NCBI RefSeq assembly: GCF_006385135.1
Contig: NZ_CP041025.1
Span: 713,501 to 777,500 of the forward strand
Origin: Paremcibacter congregatus
GTDB taxonomy: Bacteria; Pseudomonadota; Alphaproteobacteria; Sphingomonadales; Emcibacteraceae
Direction: 5' to 3'
Length of the DNA stretch: 64,000 nt
Both the position numbers and the translations under genes were made by a program. Every line of letters begins with the position of its first letter. Position 1 is the first letter of the stretch. The notes under the pieces are model-generated. The model searched no databases. It worked only from the letters and a program-made list of their open reading frames with translations, and had not been told where the DNA came from. Below, piece after piece: positions 19,323 to 27,962 of this stretch.

Positions 19323-21224
19323 ATGAAAATTTTTATGTTTGTAGTTTGGTTCCTGACCTTTGCGACACCCGTGATGGCCGAAACCTTGCCGTTGGATGCT
19401 TTTGCCATGCGGCCGGCAATTCAGCGAGTGTCTGTGTCACCAAATGGTAAAATGCTCGGCATGTTGCGCGGACAAAGCCTCAATGGCGACTACATCATGG
19501 AAATTTATAGTACCGATGATATGAACGCGAAACCAGTGCGTCTGGGCGCGGACGTCATGGAAATTACCGGATTTACGTGGCTAAACGATGACAGGCTTTG
19601 GGTTGATTTTAGGCAGAATCTGAATAAAGTCGTTGATAAATTTGGCGGCGGAGATAAAACCCGATACCGTTACCGCAGCTATCTTATAAATAGCGATGGG
19701 ACGGGGAAATGGACGGAAGTTCCCGCTGATGGGCAGGTGAGAGTGGTTTCAATGTTACCCAAATCCAAAGACGAGATTTTGATTTCTTATGATTCCAATG
19801 ACAACCATTGGCCGGATTATGTCCGCTATAATATCAAAAATGGGCGGAAAAAAACTATCATGCGGGGCAGCAATAAATACTCCGGTGGGTATGGTGTTGA
19901 TTATGACGGCGATATTAGAATAGCAACATCTTTTGATATCAGTGATCTGACGGTTACATATCATGTGCGTAAAAAAAATGATGACAATTGGATTCAGATT
20001 GAGACAGTTCGTGCGATGAAGAGGGAAACCTTTTCAATTCTTGGATTTAATCCGGAGAATGAGAATGAGTTGTTTGTTCAGGCTAATAATGGCGAAGATA
20101 CAGCCAGCATATGGGCGATGGATATTAATACCGGGAAATATACTGAAAAACTATTTGGATTAAAATCTGTTGACGCCGGAGGCATACTGATCAATAGAAA
20201 ACCGGGTAAAGAGGGCCAGCTTCTGGGTTTTCATTATGCCACATCTAAGCCGAAGAGAGTCTATATTGATCAAGCAGAAAAAGCGCTCTATGAAGCAGTG
20301 CAAGATCTTTTTCCAGAGCATCATTCCCGCATAATCAGCCGCTCAGATGATGATGCTAGCATGGTGATATTTGTGAATGGGCCGAAAGAGGCAGGGTCTT
20401 ATTATCTCCTGAAAAACAAGGCCGAACTGTCGTTCCTTGGCGCTAGATACCCGAAGATTAAATCTGAGCATCTCTCGGATGTAAAATACATTAAATACAA
20501 AGCACGGGACGGTATGATAATTCCGGCCTATCTGACAATTCCTAAAGGGGAGGCACCCTTTCCAACGGTAATTGTTCCCCATGGTGGCCCGTGGGTCCGG
20601 GATCATCCGGGTTTTGATGAATGGGCCCAGTTTCTGGCGCATCACGGCTATCTTGTTTTACAACCAAATTATCGGGGATCTACGGGATATGGTCTGAAGC
20701 ACTGGAAAGCCGGTGACGCAAAATGGGGGCTTGAGATGCAGGACGACCTGGATGATGGGATGAACTATCTTGTTGAGAAAGGCTTGGCTGACAAGAACCG
20801 TTTGGCGATGTTTGGCTGGAGCTATGGGGGGTATACGGCTTTTGTCGCTTCCACGCGGGGAAATAATATATACAAATGTGTTGTTGCCGGCGCCGGTGTC
20901 AGCGATATGAATAAAATATCCGCAGGGTTATATGAAAACTATTTTTCCAGAAAAGTTGCGGGGCCTTTTATGAAGGGTGTTTCTCCCGTTGAAATTGTTG
21001 AAAAGGTAAATATTCCGATTTTTGTCATTCACGGTGATATTGACCGTCGGGTTGATGTTGAACACAGCCGTGCTTTTGTGGATGAGTTGAAGAAATACCA
21101 TAAAGATTATAAATATATTGAACTTGAAGGTGCGGATCATTTTTCCAACACCCTTTTTTATGATCATAAAACAACGCTATATTCTGAACTCCTTGATTGG
21201 CTAGGGAACAAGTGTTTCAAGTAG
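19323..21224 (+). CDS. Exported prolyl-oligopeptidase-family (S9) serine peptidase
   Basis: This 633-residue protein has a signal peptide (MKIFMFVVWFLTFATPVMA) and a beta-propeller-like N-terminal half (~residues 30-370). The C-terminal alpha/beta-hydrolase domain has the full triad: Ser500 in GWSYGGY, Asp574 in HGDIDRRVD and His606 in GADHF. S9 enzymes of the acylaminoacyl-peptidase/DPP type cleave short peptides, often after proline or from blocked N-termini. With its signal peptide it should act in the periplasm. AAGGAG precedes the start by 10 bp. It is preceded by the terminator at 19221 and followed by a bidirectional terminator, so it is probably monocistronic. Substrate may be the peptide imported by one of the flanking TBDRs (inference). 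Confidence 0.94.
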   Translation: MKIFMFVVWFLTFATPVMAETLPLDAFAMRPAIQRVSVSPNGKMLGMLRGQSLNGDYIMEIYSTDDMNAKPVRLGADVMEITGFTWLNDDRLWVDFRQNLNKVVDKFGGGDKTRYRYRSYLINSDGTGKWTEVPADGQVRVVSMLPKSKDEILISYDSNDNHWPDYVRYNIKNGRKKTIMRGSNKYSGGYGVDYDGDIRIATSFDISDLTVTYHVRKKNDDNWIQIETVRAMKRETFSILGFNPENENELFVQANNGEDTASIWAMDINTGKYTEKLFGLKSVDAGGILINRKPGKEGQLLGFHYATSKPKRVYIDQAEKALYEAVQDLFPEHHSRIISRSDDDASMVIFVNGPKEAGSYYLLKNKAELSFLGARYPKIKSEHLSDVKYIKYKARDGMIIPAYLTIPKGEAPFPTVIVPHGGPWVRDHPGFDEWAQFLAHHGYLVLQPNYRGSTGYGLKHWKAGDAKWGLEMQDDLDDGMNYLVEKGLADKNRLAMFGWSYGGYTAFVASTRGNNIYKCVVAGAGVSDMNKISAGLYENYFSRKVAGPFMKGVSPVEIVEKVNIPIFVIHGDIDRRVDVEHSRAFVDELKKYHKDYKYIELEGADHFSNTLFYDHKTTLYSELLDWLGNKCFK

Positions 21225-21240
21225 GATGCAGTCTAATAGA

Positions 21241-21275
21241 ATCAGACTGCGGAATATTACATTCTGCAGTCTGAT
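21241..21275. terminator. Bidirectional terminator between convergent genes
   Basis: ATCAGACTGCGGAAT (21241-21255) pairs with ATTCTGCAGTCTGAT (21261-21275) over 15 bp with one G-U pair and a 5-nt loop. It lies between the stop codons of the S9 peptidase and DUF885 genes. There is no long T-run on either side. Confidence 0.7.
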
Positions 21276-21352
21276 ATCATTCATGTTTGAGAAGGCCTAG
21301 ATTTAGCATGATTTTTTAGCATTAAATTGCCAAAAAGCCAGTTGGCCGCGTT

Positions 21353-23203
21353 TTAAGGTTGAGCCTGCCTCTGCTTAATCCAGGCCGCAACAGAGGCTTG
21401 CATTGCTTTCAGGGAAATGCTGCCATGCTTTAATACGGCGTAATGGAATTCACGGATATCAAAGCGATCCCCGAGTAATGCCCGGGCCTTTTCCCGTTCC
21501 TCAATAATCCGGTTCATGCCTACCTTGAAGGCGGTTGCCTGTCCGGGCACCGCCAGATAGCGGTCAACCGCACGGTAATTGGCTTCCGGCGGGCTGGAGG
21601 TGTTGTCATTAAGATAGGCTACTGCCTTGTCCCGGCTCCAGCGCTTGTAATGCAGACCACTGTCCACCACCAGTCGACAGGCCCGCCAAAGTTCCCCGGC
21701 CAACCGGCCAAAGTCGGAATAGGGGTCTTGATAAAAACCCAGTTCCCGGGCGTAGCTTTCCGCATAGAGCGCCCAGCCTTCGGTCAGGGCCGTATTGGAC
21801 CACCAGATTTCATAGGTGCGCATCCTGGGGATTTCCGGACGGCTGTTGATCAGGGAATATTGCATGTGATGTCCGGGAATGCCTTCATGAAACATCAGGG
21901 CTTCCATATCCACTTTTGACACATTCGTCATATCATAGAGATTGACGTAGATATTGCCGGGGCGACTGCCATCCGCACTGCCGCTTTCATAGAAGGCGCC
22001 CGGAGATGATTTTTCCCGATATTCCTCAAACCGTTTTATCACAAGGTTACTTTTCGGGCGATAAGGCAGAATTTCATCCATGCGCGCCGTCATATCCGCC
22101 AACGTTTTGCGCGCGGCCTGTAAATATCCCTGCCGCCCTGCATCGGTATTTTCATAATAAAACCGGGGATCTTTTTTCAGAAAGGTGAAAAAAGCCTGCA
22201 AATCGCCGATAAAACCGACCTTATGCATGATCTTGCGCATTTCACCGTGGATGCGCGCGACCTCTGACAGGCCCAGCTTATGCACCTCTTCCGGCGTCAT
22301 GTCCGTTGTGGTAAATTGGCGGATCAGGAATTGGTAAAACCGGTCCCCATCCGGCATATTCCAGACCCCATGATCCTCTTTGGCAAGCGGAACTTGTGCA
22401 TTAAGAGTCGCCATCAGGCCGCGATAGGCTGGTCCGAATTTATCCAGTAACGCCGCTTTTGCATTTTTGATCAGCTGATCTTTGTCTGCTGCGGCAATAT
22501 CAAGAAGACCCACTTTGCGTTTAAAGTCGGAAAAGACCACGTTGTCCATCTGACTGTCCGGGTCGAAAGGATATCCGCTGATGGATTGTTCACTGCCGCC
22601 GATCAGGCGGGGCAGCAGGTGCTTTGGCAGATAAATGCCTTTGGCCTGGCGGGCCGTGATCTGTGCGCGCAACTGATTCATTGGTTGACCAACGGTTTTG
22701 ATGCGGGTGATATAGGCCTCGGCATCTTGTCGAGAGGAGATGTTATGATAATTGACCAGTGTACCGACAATCAACACATGATGCCCGACAATCTGATTGA
22801 GAGGATAGAGTTTATCGCGCCAGCCGTGACGTTCAATTCTCAATTTGAGTTCTTCTTCCAGCACGCGGTAATTAAACTGCCCCGCCTCATCAAGCGTGGC
22901 ATAGTCAAAATCCCGGTGCAACGCCCTGAGGCTTTGCCACAGGGCGGCAAGGTTTCTATTTTCAGCCTCCGGCGACAGGTCATCCCAACCATCCTGAACC
23001 GGGGTCAGTCCCTGCTGACTTTGCAACATCGGGCTTTCCTGCAATGCGGTCTGGTAGATGTCTTCCAGGAAGCGTAGCAGCCGGGCTGAATTTTCCGACG
23101 CGGCAACTGAAACCTGATCGGCAGCCAGGGAGGGCAGGGAGGGCAGCGAAGCCGCGCCACTTAACACCACGACAGAGGCCAGTAACAACAGTTTTTTTCT
23201 CAT
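21353..23203 (-). CDS. Exported DUF885-family putative metallohydrolase
   Basis: This 616-residue protein has a signal peptide (MRKKLLLLASVVVLSGAAS, cleavage near SLAAD). DUF885 proteins carry a HExxxGHH-type zinc site, seen here as HEGIPGHH at residues 439-446, with a conserved downstream Glu-containing helix (TEGWALYAESYARELG). They are thought to be zinc-dependent carboxypeptidases or dipeptidases, but few are characterised. It is the last gene of a minus-strand operon after a SnoaL-like gene and a TBDR gene. The gap to the TBDR is 82 bp and contains a strong hairpin. The neighbourhood suggests hydrolysis of whatever that TBDR imports, in the periplasm. Confidence 0.93.
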   Translation of the reverse strand: MRKKLLLLASVVVLSGAASLPSLPSLAADQVSVAASENSARLLRFLEDIYQTALQESPMLQSQQGLTPVQDGWDDLSPEAENRNLAALWQSLRALHRDFDYATLDEAGQFNYRVLEEELKLRIERHGWRDKLYPLNQIVGHHVLIVGTLVNYHNISSRQDAEAYITRIKTVGQPMNQLRAQITARQAKGIYLPKHLLPRLIGGSEQSISGYPFDPDSQMDNVVFSDFKRKVGLLDIAAADKDQLIKNAKAALLDKFGPAYRGLMATLNAQVPLAKEDHGVWNMPDGDRFYQFLIRQFTTTDMTPEEVHKLGLSEVARIHGEMRKIMHKVGFIGDLQAFFTFLKKDPRFYYENTDAGRQGYLQAARKTLADMTARMDEILPYRPKSNLVIKRFEEYREKSSPGAFYESGSADGSRPGNIYVNLYDMTNVSKVDMEALMFHEGIPGHHMQYSLINSRPEIPRMRTYEIWWSNTALTEGWALYAESYARELGFYQDPYSDFGRLAGELWRACRLVVDSGLHYKRWSRDKAVAYLNDNTSSPPEANYRAVDRYLAVPGQATAFKVGMNRIIEEREKARALLGDRFDIREFHYAVLKHGSISLKAMQASVAAWIKQRQAQP

Positions 23204-23225
23204 CTTTTATCCTCTCTCAAAAAGA

Positions 23226-23252
23226 AGCCACCGGCCATTATGACCGGTGGCT
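23226..23252 (-). other. Intercistronic hairpin between TBDR and DUF885 genes
   Basis: AGCCACCGG / CCGGTGGCT forms a 9-bp stem (23226-23234 and 23244-23252) with a 9-nt loop and no U-tract. It may partially terminate, or protect the upstream TBDR mRNA from 3' decay. Confidence 0.6.
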
Positions 23253-23285
23253 CGAGGTTGCACTAACGATTTGGCAGTTTAAAAA

Positions 23286-25538
23286 TCAATTTGTCTTAAA
23301 CGTCAGGCGTACACCGGCCGTTCTGACTGAAGGTTCCACGAACAACCCGCCAATAAAGGCTTTCTGGTAGGCATTAGTATAATACTGTTTATCGAACAAA
23401 TTCTCGACATAGGCCACAATACTATATTGTTCATTTTCCATACCGATCCGGATATTGGTGCTGTTATATCCCGGGACCTGATACGGGAAACCTGTTTTGA
23501 TCAGGAAATCCTTTTTTGACACAATATTGCTGCGGTAAAACCATTCCGCCCGGACAAAGCCTTTATAATCACTGGTCACAGGGAAGTTATACTCTGCATC
23601 GGCGCTGAGGGTCCATTTTGGCGAATTAGGAATGGTTATGCCATCAAGGCGCACATTGTTGCCTTCAATATAAGAAACAAAATTCTCATATTTTGCATTC
23701 AGGTAACCAACAGACGCATTGACCACCAGGTTTTCCGTCACCATGCCGGTGACCTCGGCTTCAAAGCCGTAACTGCGGGCGGATTCGGCGTTTTCAATGC
23801 CGGTGACGAACGCAATGTTGCCGTTGCCGTCAATAATGCCGTCCTGGAATTCGGTCTGGAGATTTTTCCATTTCATGTAGAAAGCCGCCAGATTAACCCG
23901 CATACGCCGATCCAGAAGTTCAGCCTTCACGCCGGCTTCATAATTCCACAGGGTTTCCGGGTCATAGGTTTTTTCCGCCAACAGCTGGTTGGTTTGCACT
24001 CCGCCGGATTTAAAGGCCTTGGAAATGGTTGCATAGGCCGTGGTGTTGTCATCAATTTCATAGCCTAAAGAGACTTTTGGAGAGAAGTCAGAGAAAGATG
24101 CCTCTTCATCAACAGAATCAGAAATGATGCCGCCAGAGACGTTAACCTGAACGCTTTCCACTTTTTCATGGGTATAGCGCAGACCGCCGGTCAGGGACAA
24201 TTTGTCCGTGAAACGATATGTCGCTTCGCCGAAGAGGGCAAAACTTGTTGTCTTGCCATTGGTTTGGGTTTCCGTGACGACAAATCCTTCGGGTAAGGCA
24301 AACGCATTTTCTGCACCGGCATAGGTATATTGCTCTACATTGCCCTTATCCTGAGCAATCAGGCCGCCAACCGTCCATTCGAGGGCAGAATCCCCTGTGG
24401 ATTGCAAGCGCAGTTCTTCACTGATGGAATCGCGGAAAAGGTCTTTGGTTTCATACCAGCCATCCGTGCTGCCGCCGTCAATATCTCCGGAGAGATAGCC
24501 TTTCGAGTCCATATAACCGGTGATGCTGGTCAGGGTCATTTCGTCAAAATCATAGGCGATCTTGCCGGTGGTGTACCAGAATTTTGTGCCAGCGCTCTGG
24601 GGCCGGTTAAAGTTGACTTTATTGGTATTGTTTGGCCAGAAGCCAACCCCGTCAGGGTCAGGTTGTCCATTGAGATAGCCAAACAATGTATTTTTGGCGA
24701 ATTCGGAGAAAACCCCGGAAGGTACACCTTCACGCATGCCAGCTTCTTCATCCGTCAGGCTGGCGTTGATATCAATGGTCAACCGGTCTGATGGCGTATA
24801 GCGTACCGCAATGCGGCCATTGACATATTCGGACTCATTGCCGCCACCAATCGGGTTGATATTCTTGATGTTGCCGTCGCTTTTGGTCCATTTCATATTC
24901 CCGCGAATGGCGAGGACATCTTTGATCAACGGCACATTGATGATGGCTTCCAGGTCTTTGGTGTTAAAACTGGAATAGCCGATTTTGGCTTCGGCGAACA
25001 TGTCGTTATCCGGTTTTTTGGTGGTGACGTTAATCGCGCCACCAACCGCATTCCGACCAAAATAGGTTCCCTGCGGGCCGCGCAAAACTTCGATCCGTTC
25101 AATATCCATCATCGGTGGATTAACGGTTCCGCCGCCCACACTGAAATCATCCAGATAGAAGGCAACCGTGCTTGGACGAACATCCTGATCAACGCTCAGG
25201 AAATTGGTGATGCCGCGGATGCTGATGGACTTGCGGTCACGGCCCCCGGTAGAAATAAAACTCACGTTCGGCGTCCGGGACAGATAGTCGCTGACCCCGT
25301 CAAACATGTTGCGTTCAATGGCTACACTGGTGAAAGCCGAAACACTGACCGGCACATCCTGAAGGCTCTGTTCCCGGCGCTGGGCGGTCACGGTAATTTC
25401 TTCCAGCATCAGGGTTTTTTCAGCTTCGGCGGCCTGCAATTGTGTCAATGGCATCAGCAACCCAAAGCCCAACGCTGTTGTCAGAGACAGCAAAGTCGCC
25501 TGGCGGGTCTTGTTTTTAACGTTAGATATATGTGGCAT
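23286..25538 (-). CDS. TonB-dependent receptor
   Basis: This 750-residue outer-membrane receptor has a signal peptide ending near LQAAEAE and a TonB-box-like LEEITVTAQRREQSLQDVP. The plug holds ISIRGITNFL, FYLDDFSV and VLRGPQGTYFGRNAVGGAIN, and the beta-barrel ends in RLTFKTN. I chose the ATG at 25538, preceded by GAGG at 5 bp, over an upstream GTG. There is no STN domain, so it is a transporter rather than a signal transducer. It is the middle gene of a SnoaL-like, TBDR, DUF885 operon. The substrate is unknown; the hydrolase neighbours point to a peptide or ester/amide compound. Confidence 0.95.
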   Translation of the reverse strand: MPHISNVKNKTRQATLLSLTTALGFGLLMPLTQLQAAEAEKTLMLEEITVTAQRREQSLQDVPVSVSAFTSVAIERNMFDGVSDYLSRTPNVSFISTGGRDRKSISIRGITNFLSVDQDVRPSTVAFYLDDFSVGGGTVNPPMMDIERIEVLRGPQGTYFGRNAVGGAINVTTKKPDNDMFAEAKIGYSSFNTKDLEAIINVPLIKDVLAIRGNMKWTKSDGNIKNINPIGGGNESEYVNGRIAVRYTPSDRLTIDINASLTDEEAGMREGVPSGVFSEFAKNTLFGYLNGQPDPDGVGFWPNNTNKVNFNRPQSAGTKFWYTTGKIAYDFDEMTLTSITGYMDSKGYLSGDIDGGSTDGWYETKDLFRDSISEELRLQSTGDSALEWTVGGLIAQDKGNVEQYTYAGAENAFALPEGFVVTETQTNGKTTSFALFGEATYRFTDKLSLTGGLRYTHEKVESVQVNVSGGIISDSVDEEASFSDFSPKVSLGYEIDDNTTAYATISKAFKSGGVQTNQLLAEKTYDPETLWNYEAGVKAELLDRRMRVNLAAFYMKWKNLQTEFQDGIIDGNGNIAFVTGIENAESARSYGFEAEVTGMVTENLVVNASVGYLNAKYENFVSYIEGNNVRLDGITIPNSPKWTLSADAEYNFPVTSDYKGFVRAEWFYRSNIVSKKDFLIKTGFPYQVPGYNSTNIRIGMENEQYSIVAYVENLFDKQYYTNAYQKAFIGGLFVEPSVRTAGVRLTFKTN

Positions 25539-25617
25539 AATTTCCTCGCTTTGCACATGGTCCTGTTGAAAAACAGGGGACTGTATTTTTTAGATGTGAA
25601 TGTTTTAAAATGATTGT

Positions 25618-26088
25618 TTAGTCGCCGGTTTGTTCATGCAGCGCCCGGGCCGCCGCTTCGCTCATATTGACAAAGTCAATTTTAGCAATCTTGCCGTCCT
25701 TCACCACGGCGTAGCCCATGACATAGCCGACGCTTTTGACACCGTCCTGCTGTATCAGTTCTTTATGGTAGGTGAAAATACGGTTGCCGCTGGTGAAGGT
25801 TTCAATGGGGGGCATCACGAGTTCGACACTGTCGACACTTTTCTGAATGCGGTTGAAATTTTGTGACATCTGATCCAGCCCTTGCGCCCGCACCGAACCG
25901 TCAATGATCATCACTGTGTCCTCGGTATAATATTTCCCGAAAGCTTCCGCTGTATAGGCGCCCTCAACCTTGAACGCGCCATTCCACCATCTGAACATGT
26001 CTTCCAGAACTGTCGCAGTTTTCTCGCCCGCCGAGGCGGTACCAGACAAGGTGAAGCACACCAGAACTCCAAAGATGATTTTTTGCAT
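25618..26088 (-). CDS. Exported SnoaL/DUF4440-like (NTF2-fold) protein
   Basis: This 156-residue protein has a clear signal peptide (MQKIIFGVLVCFTLSGTASA). The mature part shows the NTF2-like layout: YTEDTVMIIDGSVRAQGLDQ for the cavity helix and strand, then GYVMGYAVVKDGKIAKIDFV. SnoaL-type proteins bind or isomerise small molecules; many are non-enzymatic. It is the first gene of the minus-strand operon, 79 bp before the TBDR start, and divergent from the amidohydrolase gene. Function in this pathway is not known. Confidence 0.85.
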   Translation of the reverse strand: MQKIIFGVLVCFTLSGTASAGEKTATVLEDMFRWWNGAFKVEGAYTAEAFGKYYTEDTVMIIDGSVRAQGLDQMSQNFNRIQKSVDSVELVMPPIETFTSGNRIFTYHKELIQQDGVKSVGYVMGYAVVKDGKIAKIDFVNMSEAAARALHEQTGD

Positions 26089-26541
26089 TGAGATACTCCA
26101 TTTATATGTCTGCTCTGAAAAAATGCGACCTCAGAACAACGGGGGACTTTAGCTATTGTTTGACATCCAGAGATCACCCTGATGGCAGTCCGGAAAATCT
26201 CTTTTCCAGGGTGTTCTGCCATGCAAAAGGCCTCTCGTCACCAAACTCTGGCTTTAAATACTAGACTGGATAATCATATAGACCGGGATAAAATTGTCTC
26301 AATAACATTGTGTAAACAATAATGTTGTTTTTTAAGCAATTAATTGAATTTTGCATTTAACACAAAAGGTTAAGTTATGTGAATGACTGTGGGGAAAGAT
26401 CAAGGCCGGGGTCTCTCTGGACATTGTTGCGTCCGAAGCAACATCTTTTCTACAAGATGTCATTGAAAACAATTTTTAGACCGGGATAGTATGTCATTAA
26501 TCTGAATGACACTTTAATTGAACCCTGATGAAAGGAATATC
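26089..26541. promoter_or_regulatory. 453-bp divergent promoter region with repeated TAGACYGGATA-like elements
   Basis: This region lies between the SnoaL-like operon (minus) and the amidohydrolase gene (plus). It contains TAGACTGGATA (26262-26272), TAGACCGGGATA (26279-26290) and the identical TAGACCGGGATA (26477-26488). There is also an inverted repeat TGTCATT-N6-AATGACA (26492-26511) just before the amidohydrolase start. Two further small hairpins are TGTTGC/GCAACA (26425-26443) and ACATCTT/AAGATGT (26441-26460). No coding sequence was seen. The repeats are candidate operators for both divergent units; the regulator is not in view. Confidence 0.45.
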
Positions 26542-27840
26542 ATGCAATATTTTGGCCTGCGGCCTCTTCTGCTGGGGGTGCTGATGACAGCAGTATCCTC
26601 TTTGGCGATCGCCGCCCCGATGACCGCTCTTGTGGGGGGAAACCTTGTGGATGTGGAAGATGGCAAAGTTATCAAGAACAGTGTCATACTTATTGAGGGA
26701 GAACGTATCGCCCAGATTGGGACAGTCAGGGATCTGGAAATTCCTCAGGACGTCACCGTTATTGATGTGACCAATAAATGGCTCACCCCAGGTTTGGTCA
26801 ATATGCATGTGCATTTTACCCTGAAGCTGCCCGGCGCAGAAGCGGCCCAGTTGCAGTATGAAACCGCCGGGGGCATGACCCTGCGCGGTGCTGTCAACGC
26901 CCGGAAATCTTTGTTGTCCGGCACGACCACCGTACGAACCCCCGGTGAAGATAATCATGTGGCGCTGGCGCTCGACAAAGCAATTAAAAAAGGCGACTTT
27001 CTCGGACCACGCATCTTCAGTGCCGGCACCGCCATTACCCCCACCGGCGGTCATAGCGGCGAACCGGTGCTCAGTGGCGTCGATGGTCCAGTCGAAGTCA
27101 CCAAAGCCGTTAGACGGGAAATTCTCGCCGGGGCCAGCTGGATCAAACTGATGATCACCCGAGGGCTCGCGGATCCCCATGGCGCGATCAATTCATCCGA
27201 TATGACATTTGAAGAAATGCGGGCCGCTGTTGATATCGCTCATCGTCATGGCGTTAAGGTTACCGCACATTCATCCTCGGCCGTGGCGACAGAGGAAGCC
27301 TTGAGAGCCGGTGTGGATTCCTTCGAACATGGTTATTTCTTTGACCGGGAAATTTTCACCAAAATGAAGAAAGCCAATGCCTGGTACATCCCGACAATCG
27401 TTGTCAGCCAGAAGGGCGCTCTCGAATTCTTCAAGAAAATTGGCTCTCCTGACTGGTATCTGAAACGCGCTGAATCGGTGGGTAAAGACCATTGGAAAGC
27501 TCTGCAGACCGCCATTAAAATGAATGTCAATATCGCCATGGGCAGTGACCAGTTTCCTTTCGAACCCAACGAAGGCACTGTCGCCTCTATCCGGGAAACG
27601 GAATTATATGTTGAGGCCGGCATGACCCCACTGAATGCGCTGCGGGCGGCGACCCTTCAACCGGCGCGTCTGCTGGAGGCAGACAAAGATGTGGGGTCTC
27701 TGAAGGTCGGGAAATATGCCGATATCCTGGTCCTTGATCAAAACCCTGTCAGCAACATTCGTGCGCTCCGGACGTTGGGGATGGTCATAAAAGGTGGCCA
27801 GACCGTAAGAAATGATTGGGCCAAATCACCGGTGCAATAG
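26542..27840 (+). CDS. Exported amidohydrolase-superfamily metalloenzyme (imidazolonepropionase/prolidase-like)
   Basis: This 432-residue protein has a signal peptide (residues 1-25, ending SLAIAAP). The binuclear metal ligands of the amidohydrolase barrel are visible: His89 and His91 in NMHVHF, Lys202 (likely carboxylated) in WIKLMITRG, His243 in TAHSSS, His263 in FEHGYF and Asp336 in GSDQF. Related enzymes hydrolyse Xaa-Pro dipeptides, N-acyl or cyclic amides. I chose the ATG at 26542 because AAAGGA precedes it by 6 bp and the signal peptide starts there. It acts in the periplasm and probably with the divergent DUF885 operon. A strong terminator follows. Confidence 0.93.
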   Translation: MQYFGLRPLLLGVLMTAVSSLAIAAPMTALVGGNLVDVEDGKVIKNSVILIEGERIAQIGTVRDLEIPQDVTVIDVTNKWLTPGLVNMHVHFTLKLPGAEAAQLQYETAGGMTLRGAVNARKSLLSGTTTVRTPGEDNHVALALDKAIKKGDFLGPRIFSAGTAITPTGGHSGEPVLSGVDGPVEVTKAVRREILAGASWIKLMITRGLADPHGAINSSDMTFEEMRAAVDIAHRHGVKVTAHSSSAVATEEALRAGVDSFEHGYFFDREIFTKMKKANAWYIPTIVVSQKGALEFFKKIGSPDWYLKRAESVGKDHWKALQTAIKMNVNIAMGSDQFPFEPNEGTVASIRETELYVEAGMTPLNALRAATLQPARLLEADKDVGSLKVGKYADILVLDQNPVSNIRALRTLGMVIKGGQTVRNDWAKSPVQ

Positions 27841-27858
27841 CTACTTCTCCACATCATT

Positions 27859-27895
27859 AAAGGCCTTCTCTGAATTTTAGAGAAGGCCTTTTTTT
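27859..27895 (+). terminator. Rho-independent terminator after the amidohydrolase gene
   Basis: AAAGGCCTTCTCT / AGAGAAGGCCTTT (27859-27871 and 27879-27891) is a perfect 13-bp stem with a 7-nt loop followed by T-run. It may also stop the convergent amine-oxidase transcript. Confidence 0.93.
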
Positions 27896-27962
27896 ATGAA
27901 AGCGCGCCGGGGAATGCGTGTGCTGTCATTCCCCTTATTCGCTATAGTTTATTGAACTGGCG

